A DNA stretch of 64,000 bases from Vulcanimicrobiota bacterium (GTDB taxonomy: Bacteria > Vulcanimicrobiota > Vulcanimicrobiia > Vulcanimicrobiales > Vulcanimicrobiaceae). Where the stretch lies: positions 558,001-622,000 of the forward strand of contig PMSI01000003.1 of NCBI GenBank assembly GCA_003168375.1, in the 5' to 3' direction. How positions within the stretch are numbered: position 1 is the stretch's first letter; each line of letters begins with the position of its first letter. A model generated the notes under the pieces. It saw only the letters and a program-made list of their open reading frames with translations, searched no databases and was not told the origin of the DNA. A program made the position numbers and the translations under genes. Below are positions 7,744 to 18,400 of this stretch, piece after piece.

Positions 7744-8850
7744 CTTCGTGAACCCCACCGGGACGGAAAAGAGCCCGGCATCGGCGGCTCCGAGCGTCTT
7801 GAGGTTGCCGCGTTCGGTCAGGAAGCCGATTCCGCTCCCCTGGGCGGCGGGCGCCGGCGTGGCCCCGTTGCCCGCGCCGAACGTGACCAGCGAGTAGAGC
7901 GCGAGCCGGTTCGAGGGCGGGGTGGGGCCGGTCCGGGTGGCGCTGAAGGTCGGCCGGCAGCCGCCGCCCGAGGACGGCGCAACCGCTTCGCCGGCCGTGG
8001 TCGGTACGGGCGCGCGGCGGACCGGGCAGAGGTTCACCGTCGGCCGGGCGATCGTCGAGAGGTACTGGACGGTGTCGATCGTGGTGTTGCCGTCGTGGCA
8101 GCTGCCGGTCGACTGCGCGACCGCGAAGGTCGTCGCGGTGTCGTAGCCGGTCGCCTTCTGGCTCTCGATCATCTGTGCGCCGAGAGGCCGCGTCGCCTCG
8201 GTCAGGCTCGCGACCGCGGTCCCTGGCTGCGGCGACTCGCCCGGCTGGGGCTGCGGGCGGCCGCGCTGCGCCCGAAGCGGCGGAGGCGGCGCCGGTGTCG
8301 GCTCGGCACTCGGATCGTAGATCGCATACGTCTTCGCGGCGAGGTCGAGGTGAATGACCTGCCCCGCGTCGCACTTGCGGATCGTCGAGGTCTGCGCGGT
8401 GACGTCGTCGACGCGTTCCCAGCCGTTCCAGTACGCGTACCGCAGCAGGTGCGGGGCGAGAAAGTTCCGCGCCGCGGCGGCGAGCCCGCCGAACTGCGCG
8501 CCGAGCGAGTTCTGGACGCTGTTCTCCATCGCGTTCGAGACGACGTTGCCGGCCACAGCGCCCGCGACGTCGCCGGCGTTTCCGCCCCCGGCGATGACGC
8601 CTGCGATGTTGCCGATGCTGATGCCGCGTTTCCGCGGGGCAGGGGTCGGCGAGGCGGCGACGGGCTGCGGCGAGTTCAGCGCAGCGAGGTCGGCCTGAAA
8701 ATTGCCGGGCGGCGGCGGGGTGGCGTTGACGACGACGCGCACGATCTCGTCGTACGCGATCCCGGGACCGGGCGCGGCCGATGGAACACCGGGCGCGATG
8801 AGCCCGGCGAAGGCGAGCGCGGCGCTTGCGCGCAGCAGCGAACGAAGCAT
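7735..8850 (-). CDS. Secreted Pro/Ala-rich protein of unknown function
   Basis: 371 residues. A signal peptide (1-25, cleavage near PSA-AP) leads a mature protein with several low-complexity proline segments (about 44-75, 182-210) and Gly/Ala/Asn-rich stretches (AGVIAGGGNAGDVAGAVAGN) like those that precede envelope association. Four Cys (in RKCD, GSCH, NLCP, GGGCR) could form disulfides. No domain is recognised. The last residues and stop lie within a dispersed repeat, so the original C-terminus may have been altered. It is transcribed divergently from the next gene with a 51-base gap. Confidence 0.6.
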   Translation of the reverse strand: MLRSLLRASAALAFAGLIAPGVPSAAPGPGIAYDEIVRVVVNATPPPPGNFQADLAALNSPQPVAASPTPAPRKRGISIGNIAGVIAGGGNAGDVAGAVAGNVVSNAMENSVQNSLGAQFGGLAAAARNFLAPHLLRYAYWNGWERVDDVTAQTSTIRKCDAGQVIHLDLAAKTYAIYDPSAEPTPAPPPPLRAQRGRPQPQPGESPQPGTAVASLTEATRPLGAQMIESQKATGYDTATTFAVAQSTGSCHDGNTTIDTVQYLSTIARPTVNLCPVRRAPVPTTAGEAVAPSSGGGCRPTFSATRTGPTPPSNRLALYSLVTFGAGNGATPAPAAQGSGIGFLTERGNLKTLGAADAGLFSVPVGFTKSP

Positions 8851-8901
8851 GGGCGCCTCTGCGGCGGCGGAACTCCGGCGCCCTGCCGGGAAATATCCCG
8901 C

Positions 8902-9480
8902 ATGCGATCGGTGCGCGCCATCTTCGTGGCGTTTGCGCTCGGTGCGGCGGCCGCCTCACCCGCCACGGGTGCCGGCGCTGCGCAGGGCTTTTCCGACGCG
9001 ATCTGTCCCGAAGCGACGCATTACGTGCTGGCGGTCGGGAGGGTGCGCACCGACGATGCGCCGGAGCGTATCTACGCGGTTGCCCAAGCCGCGGCCGATG
9101 CGTATTCGCGCTGTTCCCGCGACAAGCTCGCGTACGGGTTTCGCGAGGCGCAGCACTATGCGGACACGCGCGGTGCAGGGTTTGCGGTCGTCGCCGCGCG
9201 CGCGCTGATCGCGATGCACCGGTTCGACGACGCGCGGAGCTTGCTGTTGCATTGGCGCCCGCTCGCACAGCAGGTCGTCGACTGGCAGACGGAGACCGAA
9301 GCGTACGCGTCGGCCAACGTCCACACCGATTCCGTCACCATTGCGAGCGACCATCGCCCCTCGATGTACCGCGCGTCGGCGCGGGAGATCGTGCAGTCGG
9401 CCGATCAGGCGCTCTCCGAGGTCGACCACCTTTCCGCCATCCCTCGTCGTCAGGCGCCGCGCCCTTCTCCCTCGCCCTGA
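8902..9480 (+). CDS. Secreted protein of unknown function
   Basis: 192 residues from the ATG at 8902. The signal peptide is about 1-24 (ATG, FVAFALGAAAASPATGAGA). The mature part is mostly helical with regular Ala/Asp/Arg spacing resembling a TPR-like or helical-bundle fold (RIYAVAQAAADAYSRC, YADTRGAGFAVVAARALIA). Four upstream codons overlap nothing. It lies 37 bases before the M3 oligopeptidase gene on the same strand, so the two may be co-transcribed. No family is recognised. Confidence 0.6.
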   Translation: MRSVRAIFVAFALGAAAASPATGAGAAQGFSDAICPEATHYVLAVGRVRTDDAPERIYAVAQAAADAYSRCSRDKLAYGFREAQHYADTRGAGFAVVAARALIAMHRFDDARSLLLHWRPLAQQVVDWQTETEAYASANVHTDSVTIASDHRPSMYRASAREIVQSADQALSEVDHLSAIPRRQAPRPSPSP

Positions 9481-9517
9481 CGGAACGTCGCGGGGGGTCG
9501 CGAACGTACGTTGTACG

Positions 9518-11575
9518 ATGACCTCCGTATTCTCGCGTAGCTCGGCCGGCGCCCTCGCCGCAGCTCTCCTCGCCATGCTCCCGGTCGCTTCGCCCGCGAA
9601 GCTCGGCACCGCGATCCTCAGCGTCGATTGGACGCTGGGCCCGGCACAGATCGCGTCGTCGTGCGCGGCATCGATCGCGACCGCCAAGCGCCGCGCCGCC
9701 GCGATCGCGAGCGCGCCCGGCCGGCGCACGTTCGACACCATCGTGCTGCCGCTGGAGACCGCGTCCGCCGACTTCAACGACGACCTGGCCGCTCAGGCGT
9801 TTCTCTACAACGTCTCAACCGACGCCAAGGTCCGGGCCGCGTCGCTGAAGTGCTCGACCGACGCCGGCAATGCGCTCACGGAGATTAGTGCCCGCCCGGA
9901 TCTCTACCGGGCCGTCGCCGCGGCGGACGCAGGCGGCTCAGCGCGCGGCGCGGCGCAGATCAAGGTCTCGCAGTTGTGGCTGACCTCGCTGAAGCGGAGC
10001 GGCGCGGGCTTGCCGGACCCCAAGCGTCGTGAGTTCGTCGCGCTCCAGCAAAAGCTGACCGAGGCGCAGAACAAATTCCAAGCGAACCTCGGCAACGATA
10101 CGTCGTCGATCGCGATCACCGCGGCGCAGGCGCAGTCCCTGCCGCCGGACTTCGTCGCAGCGTCGCTCAAGAAGACCGCGGACGGCAGCGGCTACACCGT
10201 CCCGGTGAACGAGTCGACGATCGGGCCGTTCCTGCAGAACCAGACCGACTCGGCCGCCCGCAAGGCGTACTACATCGCGTACAACAACCGCGGCGGCGAG
10301 GCGAACATCACGCTGCTGCAAAGCGCGATCGCGGCGCGCGACAGGCTCGCCCACCTGATCGGCTACCCGTCGTGGGCGGCGTTCGTCCTGGCCGATCGTA
10401 TGGCCGCGTCGCCGGCGCGCGTCGAAGGCTTCCTCTCGCAGATCGACGCGGCGATTCTGCCGAAGGCGCGCCAGGAGCGCGACGAGGACGCGGCGCTCGC
10501 CAAGGCCGACGGGAAGACGACCTTCGACCAGTGGGATCAGACGTACTACGAGAACCAGTTGCACAAGACGAAGTACTCGGTCGACCAGAACGAGATCAAG
10601 CAATACTTCCCGGTCCAGCACGTCGTCGACAGCGTGCTCTCCATCTACCAGGAACTGCTCGGCGTGCGGTTCACGCGCGCGAACGTCCCGGTCTGGGAAT
10701 CGCAGGTCCAAGCCTACGACGTCGCCGACGCGGCGTCCGGCAAATCCCTCGGGCGCTTCTATCTCGACCTGTTTCCGCGCCCCGGCAAGTACGATCACTT
10801 CGCGAACTTCCCGATCATCCCGCGGCGCGTGATGCCCGACGGGACGGTGCGCCTGGCGGAGAGCGCGATCGTCGGGAATTGGCCGCAGCCCGCGCCCGGC
10901 AAGACGGCGCTGCTGCAGCACGGTGACGTCGAGACGTTCTTCCACGAATTCGGCCACTGCATGGCGGCGATGCTCGCCGACGAGCCGTACGAGACCCTGA
11001 CCAGCGGCTTCCGTCAGGACTTCATCGAAGCGCCTTCGCAGATGCTCGAGAACTGGGCCTGGGATCCGGCGATCCTCAAGCGCGTCAGCTCGAACGTCAC
11101 GACCGGCCAGCCGCTCCCCGACGATCTGATCCAGAAGATGATCGCCGCACGCTACGTCCACTACGCGCTTCAGACCAGCCAGCAGATCCTGTACGCGACC
11201 GTCGACATGGCGTATCACACGCAGAAGCCGCCGGTCGACACCACCGCTGTGTGGGCCGCGACCGTCGGCCGCACGACGCCGAACCAGTACGTCCCCGGGA
11301 CGCATCCGCAGTCGGAGTTCGGTCACTTGATGGGCGGATACGACGCGGGCTACTACGGCTATCTCTGGTCGAAGGTGTACGCGCAGGACATGTTCTCGCG
11401 CTTCAAGGCGCAGGGCTTGACGAGTCCCGCCGCCGGAATGGCCTACCGAAAAGACATCCTCGCGCCGGCCCGCTTGCAAGAGCCCGATGCGGAAGTACGC
11501 GCGTTCCTCGGCCGGCCGATGAATCCGAACGCGTTCTATCAAGAGCTCGGCATCACGCCGCCGTTGCAACGCTAG
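9518..11575 (+). CDS. M3 family zinc oligopeptidase, exported
   Basis: 685 residues from the ATG at 9518; longer upstream readings mirror the preceding gene. A signal peptide (1-27, ending ASPA) shows export, unusual for thimet/OpdA-type enzymes, which are mostly cytoplasmic, but known in high-GC bacteria. The M3 zinc site is in FFHEFGHCM near residue 476 (HExGH), with the third ligand Glu expected in the following helix (residues about 500-510, FIEAPSQMLENW), the normal M3 arrangement. It would cleave short peptides in the periplasm, a job complementary to the S9 peptidases at the window start. TACGAT overlaps the start codon, so the transcript may be nearly leaderless. Confidence 0.92.
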   Translation: MTSVFSRSSAGALAAALLAMLPVASPAKLGTAILSVDWTLGPAQIASSCAASIATAKRRAAAIASAPGRRTFDTIVLPLETASADFNDDLAAQAFLYNVSTDAKVRAASLKCSTDAGNALTEISARPDLYRAVAAADAGGSARGAAQIKVSQLWLTSLKRSGAGLPDPKRREFVALQQKLTEAQNKFQANLGNDTSSIAITAAQAQSLPPDFVAASLKKTADGSGYTVPVNESTIGPFLQNQTDSAARKAYYIAYNNRGGEANITLLQSAIAARDRLAHLIGYPSWAAFVLADRMAASPARVEGFLSQIDAAILPKARQERDEDAALAKADGKTTFDQWDQTYYENQLHKTKYSVDQNEIKQYFPVQHVVDSVLSIYQELLGVRFTRANVPVWESQVQAYDVADAASGKSLGRFYLDLFPRPGKYDHFANFPIIPRRVMPDGTVRLAESAIVGNWPQPAPGKTALLQHGDVETFFHEFGHCMAAMLADEPYETLTSGFRQDFIEAPSQMLENWAWDPAILKRVSSNVTTGQPLPDDLIQKMIAARYVHYALQTSQQILYATVDMAYHTQKPPVDTTAVWAATVGRTTPNQYVPGTHPQSEFGHLMGGYDAGYYGYLWSKVYAQDMFSRFKAQGLTSPAAGMAYRKDILAPARLQEPDAEVRAFLGRPMNPNAFYQELGITPPLQR

Positions 11576-11582
11576 TTGCGTT

Positions 11583-11617
11583 CTCCGCGTAGCATCCTGT
11601 AAGAGGGTGCTGCGCGG
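11583..11617. repeat. Imperfect inverted repeat after the M3 gene
   Basis: CTCCGCG-x-AGCA-x-CC faces GG-x-TGCT-x-CGCGGAG over a seven-base loop, giving about 13 pairs. There is no T tract, so it is not a standard terminator. It contains CGTAGCATCCTG, found again (reverse strand) in the hairpin at 51574-51613. Confidence 0.6.
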
Positions 11618-11717
11618 AGCGCACGTAAGATACTGGTACAACGGGTGTAGGCGGAACCGCTCGGCACGAGAGGCCGGCGATTGGTGTTCCTCTACCTGCA
11701 CGATAGGGTCGTTCGCG

Positions 11718-13289
11718 ATGCCGCGCGCTGACCCCACGCGTTCCCCGTACTGCGCGACGCGGCATCTCCTGCGCAACCTCGACGACGCGGCGGAACTGCG
11801 GCGCAACCCGCTCGTTCGGTCATGCTTCGCACCGGCGAACGAAGGGCGCGACGGCGGCGAGCACCGCACGGCGCTCGCTCGCGTCCGCGGGCTGGTACAC
11901 GCGAGCTTGGCGCGCTGCCGCGATCGTTCCAGCGTCCGCGCGCGCACGCGGATCGGCCGCATGCACGCGGCGCTCCTGCGCTGCGATATCGACAAGCAGC
12001 CGCTCTCGGTCGTCGCGGCCGAGCTCGGGCTCTCCGATCGGCAGGTTCGGCGCGAGCGCCGGGCCGCGCACGACGCGTTCTTGCGCGCCTTCCATCACAC
12101 CGCGACCGACCCCGCTGCGGCCACCGTCTGCGACACTGCCGCGCTGCGCATCGCCCAGACCGCAGAGCTGCACGAGCTCGGCCAAAGCGCCCTCGCGATC
12201 GCCGCGTGCGAGGACATCGCAGCTTCGGCAGAGTTGCCCGAGCGGCGCATCGAGGCGTTGTGCCTGGCGGCGGAGATCGACCTCGACGGTGCGCGCTACG
12301 TCGATGCAAAGGGACGTCTCGCCGAGGCGGAGGCGATCTTGGCCTTGCGCGCGCAGCAGCTCGACGACGGCGCGCGGATCGTTGCGGCCGAACGCATCGA
12401 CCTCGGCACCTGGTCGCTGCGGCGTGCTACGGGAGCCGGGAGCGCGCTCTCCGCGCTCCCGCCCCTCGCGTTGGCACACCCGAATCCGCTCGGGGAGGCG
12501 GACGAGTCGCGGCGAGCGCTCATCGTGCGTGCGCTCGCGGCGTACACCGCGCAGCGTTGGGAGGTCGGCGACGCGCAGCGCGGCGCGGAGTCGGTGCGGC
12601 TCGCGCGGCAGTTGCTCCCCTCGCTCGACCGGGCGCGGATCAAGGACCGTCTCGCCGTCATGTACGCCGAAGCACGCATCCTCGGACTGCGGCGACTCTT
12701 CGACGGCTACGGACGCCTGCTGGCGATCGAAGAGCTCGCCGCCGCGCGCGGATACGTGCGGACGCTGCTGATCGCGCGAGCCGACCGCATCAGCACCGAG
12801 TTGGCCACCGGCGCCGGCGGCGAGAACGTCCTCGAGCGGATCGTCGGCTCGCTCGACACGGCCGGCCGCCGTTCGATGCCGGGGGCACTGGCATTCGCCG
12901 CCTGCGCCGCGGCCGAGTGCGAACGCGACGCCGCCACGGCGCGCGCGGCGCTGGACATGGTGGGGCGATTGCTGCCGCCGCGCAGCGCACTCGTACTGCT
13001 TGCGCGCAGCACGCGCATCACGATCGTCCGGCGTGAGCACCGGTACGACGAAGCGCGGCTGATGGCGCACGCGCTCCGAAACGACGCCGAGAGCGCCGGG
13101 AACGAGCGCGTTCGCGGCAGCGCGGAACGGCATCTCGCGGAGATCGCCGTCGCGCAGCGGCGCTGGGGCGACGCGAGGCGCCACGCGTACGCGGCACTGT
13201 CGCTACTCGAGCGATACGGCACGCCACTCGGTCTCGCCGAGGCGCGCCGGATCGCTCGGCACCTCGCGATCGATTGCGCGGAATCGTAA
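11718..13289 (+). CDS. HTH protein with TPR-like helical repeats
   Basis: 523 residues from the ATG at 11718. An N-terminal region rich in Arg and Cys leads to a sigma-region-4-like helix-turn-helix near residues 90-125 (LSVVAAELGLSDRQVRRERR), then about 380 residues of Ala/Leu/Arg-rich paired helices resembling TPR or MalT-type repeats (DARYVDAKGRLAEAEAILAL is a typical pair). The design matches transcriptional regulators with a helical sensor domain. No membrane helix is present. It stands alone, with the lipoprotein/subtilase operon 118 bases downstream on the same strand, so it could control that operon. Specific family unknown. Confidence 0.6.
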   Translation: MPRADPTRSPYCATRHLLRNLDDAAELRRNPLVRSCFAPANEGRDGGEHRTALARVRGLVHASLARCRDRSSVRARTRIGRMHAALLRCDIDKQPLSVVAAELGLSDRQVRRERRAAHDAFLRAFHHTATDPAAATVCDTAALRIAQTAELHELGQSALAIAACEDIAASAELPERRIEALCLAAEIDLDGARYVDAKGRLAEAEAILALRAQQLDDGARIVAAERIDLGTWSLRRATGAGSALSALPPLALAHPNPLGEADESRRALIVRALAAYTAQRWEVGDAQRGAESVRLARQLLPSLDRARIKDRLAVMYAEARILGLRRLFDGYGRLLAIEELAAARGYVRTLLIARADRISTELATGAGGENVLERIVGSLDTAGRRSMPGALAFAACAAAECERDAATARAALDMVGRLLPPRSALVLLARSTRITIVRREHRYDEARLMAHALRNDAESAGNERVRGSAERHLAEIAVAQRRWGDARRHAYAALSLLERYGTPLGLAEARRIARHLAIDCAES

Positions 13290-13407
13290 TATCCTTTCCG
13301 GCCAACATCGTACGCGAAGCGCGATGGTAACAAGCCGGCGACGCACTCGTTCGCGTACACCGTCACACTAGCGCACATAGGTGCGCCCGTTCACCGGAAG
13401 GACGCGA

Positions 13408-13854
13408 ATGCCGAATCGTTTCCCGCGTCTCGTGCGACGCTTCTTCATCTCGTGTACCGCGGCTTTCGCCGCCTGCGCGCTCGCGTGCGGTTGCGGCGGA
13501 GGCGGCGGTTCGCCGGCGCCGGCATTCGTCGCGCCGTCGCCGACGCCGTCGCCGAGTCCGACGCCGCCGCCCGGCGGACCGCTCTCGTCGTCGCAGAGCA
13601 CGGCGACGTTCTCGCTCGCCGGTCAGTCGGCGGCCGTCCTGGTGAACGAACCGGGCTACACCGGCAGCGTCGCGGCCGATGCGAGCGCGTGCGTGAACGT
13701 CGCGAGCGTCGCGCCGCCGTCGGCGAGCGCGCCGGCGACGTTCACGATCACCGCACTCGGCTCGGGCTCGTGCGCGATCGGCTTCGCGGACGTCTTCGGC
13801 CAGCGCGCGACGGTGCAGGTCGGCGTGACCGTGACGCAGGGGACGATCCATTGA
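13408..13854 (+). CDS. Small exported Pro-rich (lipo)protein
   Basis: 148 residues. The ATG at 13408 is preferred because GGAAGGA lies seven bases upstream. The N-terminus MPNRFPRLVRRFF leads a hydrophobic core with Cys at 16, 23, 27 and 29, followed by a Gly run, a Pro/Ser/Thr spacer (about 37-60) and an Ig-like beta segment. It looks like a lipoprotein whose lipobox is imperfect (CALAC). Its TGA overlaps the TTG start of the next lipoprotein (TTGA), so the products are made together. Confidence 0.6.
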   Translation: MPNRFPRLVRRFFISCTAAFAACALACGCGGGGGSPAPAFVAPSPTPSPSPTPPPGGPLSSSQSTATFSLAGQSAAVLVNEPGYTGSVAADASACVNVASVAPPSASAPATFTITALGSGSCAIGFADVFGQRATVQVGVTVTQGTIH

Positions 13855-15485
13855 GCGCCCGGGGATTCGCGGCGGTCCTTACGATCGCGCTCGCCGTCAG
13901 TGGCTGCGCCGGCAGCTCGCGCGCCGTTCCGGCGGCGCGCCACGGGGCAACCGCGGCGCGCGTGGCGGTCAGCTTCGTCATGCACTGGCCGAGCCGCGCG
14001 CAGAGCGCGCACCGGCGGCCCGCGTTCGTCTCGCCGTCGACGGCGAGCGTCATCGTCGAGGTGAACCCGGACGCGGCGAGCGCCGGTCCGGTGACGTTCT
14101 CCAACGCGCCGGCGGGCGGCGGCACCTCCACGGTTGCAATCGACGCACCGCCGGGTGCCGACATCTTCGTCATCTCGCTCTACGATGCGCCGCAGAGTGC
14201 CGGCGAGACGAGTGCGAGCGGCAGCGAGCTCGGCCGCGTTCGCGTCGCGCAGACCATCACCGCGAACGCGACCAACACCCTGAGCGCGACGGTGATCGGG
14301 ACGGTCGCCGCGATCCGCATCGGGCCGCTTCCGAATCAGAGCAACGTCCTGCCGGTCGCGGGCTCGAGCCCGGCGGCATACGAGCTGGTCGGCCGCGCGC
14401 CTGCGACCTTCGCCGTCGCCCCGCTCGACGTCGACGGCAACGTCATCGTGCAGCCCGACGCGCCGCCGGCGATCGCGCTCGCTCCGAACGTCCGCGCGAC
14501 TGGGATTCTCACGGTGACGCCGGTGAGCGGCACGACGGATCAGTTCACCGTCCAAGCCGTCGCGGCGAACACGACGACGTATCCGACCTCGCTCACGGCG
14601 ACGGCGACCGACGCGAACGGCAACATCGCGACGAGCTCGACCGTCGCCGACGTAACGAGCGCCGTCTACGTGGCGTACGCGAACGGCGGAGCACCCGCGG
14701 TTGCGCGCTTCGATGCGCACGGGACGCCGCTCCCACTCCCCGCCGGCGGGTTCCCGGGTCTCGACAATCCGGTCGCGCTCGCCTACGATCCCGACGACCG
14801 CGAGATCCTGGTCGCCGATGCCGCGCTCGGCAAGGTTCTCGCGTTTGACGAGGCCGGAACGCCGCTCGCGTCGTTCATCGTGCCGGCGATCGCCGGAGTG
14901 AACGGCGTCATCTACGATCCGCACAACGGCAACGTGTACGCGTCCGGGAGCGCAGGCGTGACGGTGTTCGCGCCAAGCGGCGGCGCGCCGCGCGGTGGCG
15001 TCCCCGCGTCGTTCGCCGCACCGAACGCGCAAGGGATCGCGTTTGTCGCGAGCTCGGCGACCAGCGCACTGAACCGGCTCGCGGTCGGCAGTGCTGCGGC
15101 GACGCCCGCGCTGCGCTTCTACTCCGAGAGCGGCTCGGCGGCAGGGAGCGTCACGCTTCCCGCGGCGCCGGTCGCCGTCGCGTACGCGGCGCCCGCCGGG
15201 GCGGGTCAAGTGCCGCCGACGACCGCGCAGCTCTACGTCGCGACGGCTGCGGGCATCCTCGCGCGCGACGCGTTCGGCGCAGCGGTCGCGACGGCCGCCG
15301 ACGCGGGCGCACCGTTCGGGATCGCCGTCGACCCGAACTTCGGCGAGCCGTTGGTGACCGAGCGCGGCACGAACGCGCTCACCGTCTACCTCGACGATCT
15401 CAGCGCCGTCGATCCGGCGCGTACGTTCACCACCCCGGCCTCGCTCGGCCTGACCCAACCGCAAGGAGTGTGCCATGTCTTCTAG
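13851..15485 (+). CDS. Lipoprotein with Ig-like and beta-propeller (NHL-like) parts
   Basis: 544 residues. The start is deduced: a TTG at 13851, overlapping the previous stop, gives SARGFAAVLTIALAVSGCAG, a clean lipoprotein signal with lipobox VSGC; the first in-frame ATG (13979) would lose it. Residues about 60-240 are Thr/Ser/Ala-rich beta segments; residues about 260-540 contain repeated blades (NPVALAYDPDDREILVAD, GVIYDPHNGNVYASG, GIAVDPNFGEPLVTE) as in NHL or SMP-30-like propellers. It likely sits on the outer face of a membrane and binds rather than catalyses. It overlaps the subtilase gene by 11 bases. Confidence 0.72.
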   Translation: MSARGFAAVLTIALAVSGCAGSSRAVPAARHGATAARVAVSFVMHWPSRAQSAHRRPAFVSPSTASVIVEVNPDAASAGPVTFSNAPAGGGTSTVAIDAPPGADIFVISLYDAPQSAGETSASGSELGRVRVAQTITANATNTLSATVIGTVAAIRIGPLPNQSNVLPVAGSSPAAYELVGRAPATFAVAPLDVDGNVIVQPDAPPAIALAPNVRATGILTVTPVSGTTDQFTVQAVAANTTTYPTSLTATATDANGNIATSSTVADVTSAVYVAYANGGAPAVARFDAHGTPLPLPAGGFPGLDNPVALAYDPDDREILVADAALGKVLAFDEAGTPLASFIVPAIAGVNGVIYDPHNGNVYASGSAGVTVFAPSGGAPRGGVPASFAAPNAQGIAFVASSATSALNRLAVGSAAATPALRFYSESGSAAGSVTLPAAPVAVAYAAPAGAGQVPPTTAQLYVATAAGILARDAFGAAVATAADAGAPFGIAVDPNFGEPLVTERGTNALTVYLDDLSAVDPARTFTTPASLGLTQPQGVCHVF

Positions 15486-18400
15486 AGCCTGGCCGGTCAT
15501 CGCAATCGTTCTTGCGCTCGCGACGATCGCGAGCAGCGCCGAAGCGCGTCCGAATCGTCGTCTCGCGGCGACGCCGTCGCAGCCCATCTCGCAGCAAGTC
15601 GCCTTCATGGGCTATCTGCGCGACGGCCGCGTCGCGACCGTCTACACCGACGAGCGCGTGGTGATCGTACCGCCGCGTGCGGCCGCCGTTCCGCGCGATC
15701 CGCGCAGCCGCGGCGCCGCGCTGCTGCAGAGTCTGACGGCCCGCCGCTCGGGCCGCATGGCGACACAGCAGGTGCAACTGCCGGCCGGCCGCTACGGCCC
15801 GCTCGACGGCGACGTGCCGCCAAGCGTGCGCAACCAGATCCTGTTCGATCTCCAGCGTAATCCGCAGCGCTACGTCCCCGGCCGCGTCATCGTGGTGTTC
15901 AAACCCGGCGTGACGGTCGCCCAGGATCACGACGCCCTCGCGCCGGCCGCCGCCGGCGTGCTCGTGCGCGGCGCGCTGGCGAAACGCCGCGACCTGACGC
16001 CGCACGCGTTCAGCAGCGACGCGCGCACGAACCTGTCCTTGATGCAGCTCGGCGTCGACCGCGCCGACCGGCTCTTCGCCGGCGTCGACCGCGGAACGCT
16101 CGGGGCGATGCGCGGCCGCGCCGAATCACGCGCGCGGCGTTCCATCATGCCGTTCGACAACGCGTTCGCGCTGCACGTGAGCGCATCGTCGGTCGAGAAC
16201 GCGGTCCGCACGCTGCGGGCGTCGTCCTCGGTCGCGTACGCCTCACCGGACTATACGGTCTCGTCGATGATCGCCGAACACCGGCCTATCCCGGCGGAGA
16301 TCGGGCGAGAGATCGCCGGCTACCGCCGCCAGCCGAAGACGTTCGGCCGTTCGACGCGTTCGACGTCGATGCACGGCGTGCCGTCGAACACCGCGGTCAG
16401 CTTCGGGATCCAAGCGATGCTGAACGCGCCGGGCGTCGACGCGATCGCCGCGTTCGACGAGATCGGTCAGCGCTTCAACCAGCTTCCCGGGGCGGGCGAG
16501 ATCATCACCAACGTCGGACTCGGCGACGTCTACGACGCGTCGGCGGCGAATCCGAATGATCCGTGCAATTATTTCGCGCATAACTACGGTCCGACGACGC
16601 ACCTGATCGGCGGCCAGCGCTACCTCGACTGGCCGTCGCTCCCTCTCATCCCGGCGTGGGTTTCGGACGGTTCCGGCACGGTCTCGTCAACGGCCGAAGT
16701 CTGCGGCGTCGATCCGCAGCTCTACGAGGTCGGGCTCGACTTCTCGGTGATGGCGCCGCTCCCGCACGACGTGCAGCGGCCCGGTGAAGTCGCCGGGGTC
16801 GGCATCGATCTGCTCGGGATCGCGCCCGGCGCGTCGTACCGCTGGGTCGCGCCCGGCATGACGAACGGGATTGTCTCCACGACGGACGTCCTCGCCGCGA
16901 TGCTCGCGTCCGCACGCCAAATTCCCTCGCCCAATGTCATCACCGCAAGCCTCGGGTTCGGAGCCGACGCTTACGGTTTCCCGAGCCGCTATCTCGAGGA
17001 GGATCCGATCGCGCAGGGCGTCATCGCTGGGATCGTCTCCTCGAACGTCGTCGTGTGCATAGCGGCGAACGACGGCACGCGTCTCGTCACGGCTGCGGCG
17101 ATCGGTCCCTCCGGCGGCAGCGCGCCGACGAACGTCGGAACGACCGGGATCACAACAATCGATGACGTCTTCTACACGACTGTAGCGAGCGTAGTCCCCG
17201 ACAGCGGCGCAATCGACGTCGGCGCGACAACGCTCGACGACATCTTCTCGGCGAACCCGCAAGACCCGGCGATGGCGAGCCTCGCCAACGTGAAAGCGTT
17301 CACGCAGACGCGCTACAACGGAACGCTGGGCTTTTCGAGCGGGTTCGGCAGCCGGGTGAACATCTCGGCACCCGGCGACAACATCAACACCTTGGCCAAG
17401 TTCAGCCTGCCCTACGACGGCGTTGCCTTGGTGAATACCGGCGGAACGTCGGCATCGTCGCCGGAGGTCGCGGCGGCGGCCGCCGTCGCGCTGCAAGTCG
17501 CGCGCTTGACGGGGCATCCGTTCGCCAGCGCCACGCAGCTGCGTGACGCGCTGGTGGCAACCGGAACGCCGGTCGTGAGCCCGCCCCAATCGGACGTGGT
17601 CGCGAACGTCGGCCCGCAGGTGAGTGTCCGCCGCATCGTCGAGCAGTTGCTCGCCGCCTCGGGCAGCGCGGTGCAGCCGGGGATCGCTCGCGTCGCGGTA
17701 CACGGCCGGCGCAGCGGCTCGTACATCGCGCAGTTCAACACGAACACCGTGAACGACGCGGTGTTCGTGACCGCTCTCGACCCGTCGTACATCAAGCTCG
17801 ACGGACCCTACACCCGGACACTTCGGAGCCACGCGGTAACGTTCCCCGGCCTCGACACCGGCGCCGATTTCAACTCGTACATCACGATCGCGCCCGACTG
17901 GGAAGGGATCCCGGCGAACGCCAGTTACCGGCTCACCGTCGCGGGACAGCCGACGCGCCTCGTCGCGACGACCCCCTACGTTCGGCTGTTGCCGGCAAAG
18001 CTTTTCGCCGCGAGCGGCGTCGCCCTGACGCCTGGAGTTTCGCGAACGATCTCGCTGACGTACAGCGCGTCGGTCGGGCTGCACGTCGTCGCCGAGTCGA
18101 CGTTCCAGTTAACTTTCGGCCCGCCGCCGGCGAGCTCGCGGCTGGTGATGGCGCCGAGCGCGCCGCCCGTCGTCAGCGGCCCGACGATTCCGGTGAGCTA
18201 TGACCTAAGCGGCTATCCGTCGGCGCTGCTCAGCGCGCCCGTTCTCAACGTCTCGATGCCAGGGACTGCCAAGGCGGATTTCCTCGCGCTCGGTCTCGTT
18301 CCGTACTACACCGTGCCGCTGACGGCGACGCGAGGCACCGTGAACGTCCCGGTCTCCGCTCTGGCGGGCGCCGGCACGTACGCGATGTGGATCGCGATGC

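Noticed and set aside
9938-11995. 685-codon minus-strand frame opposite the M3 peptidase
   Set aside because: Arg/Val/Asp-rich shadow without motifs.
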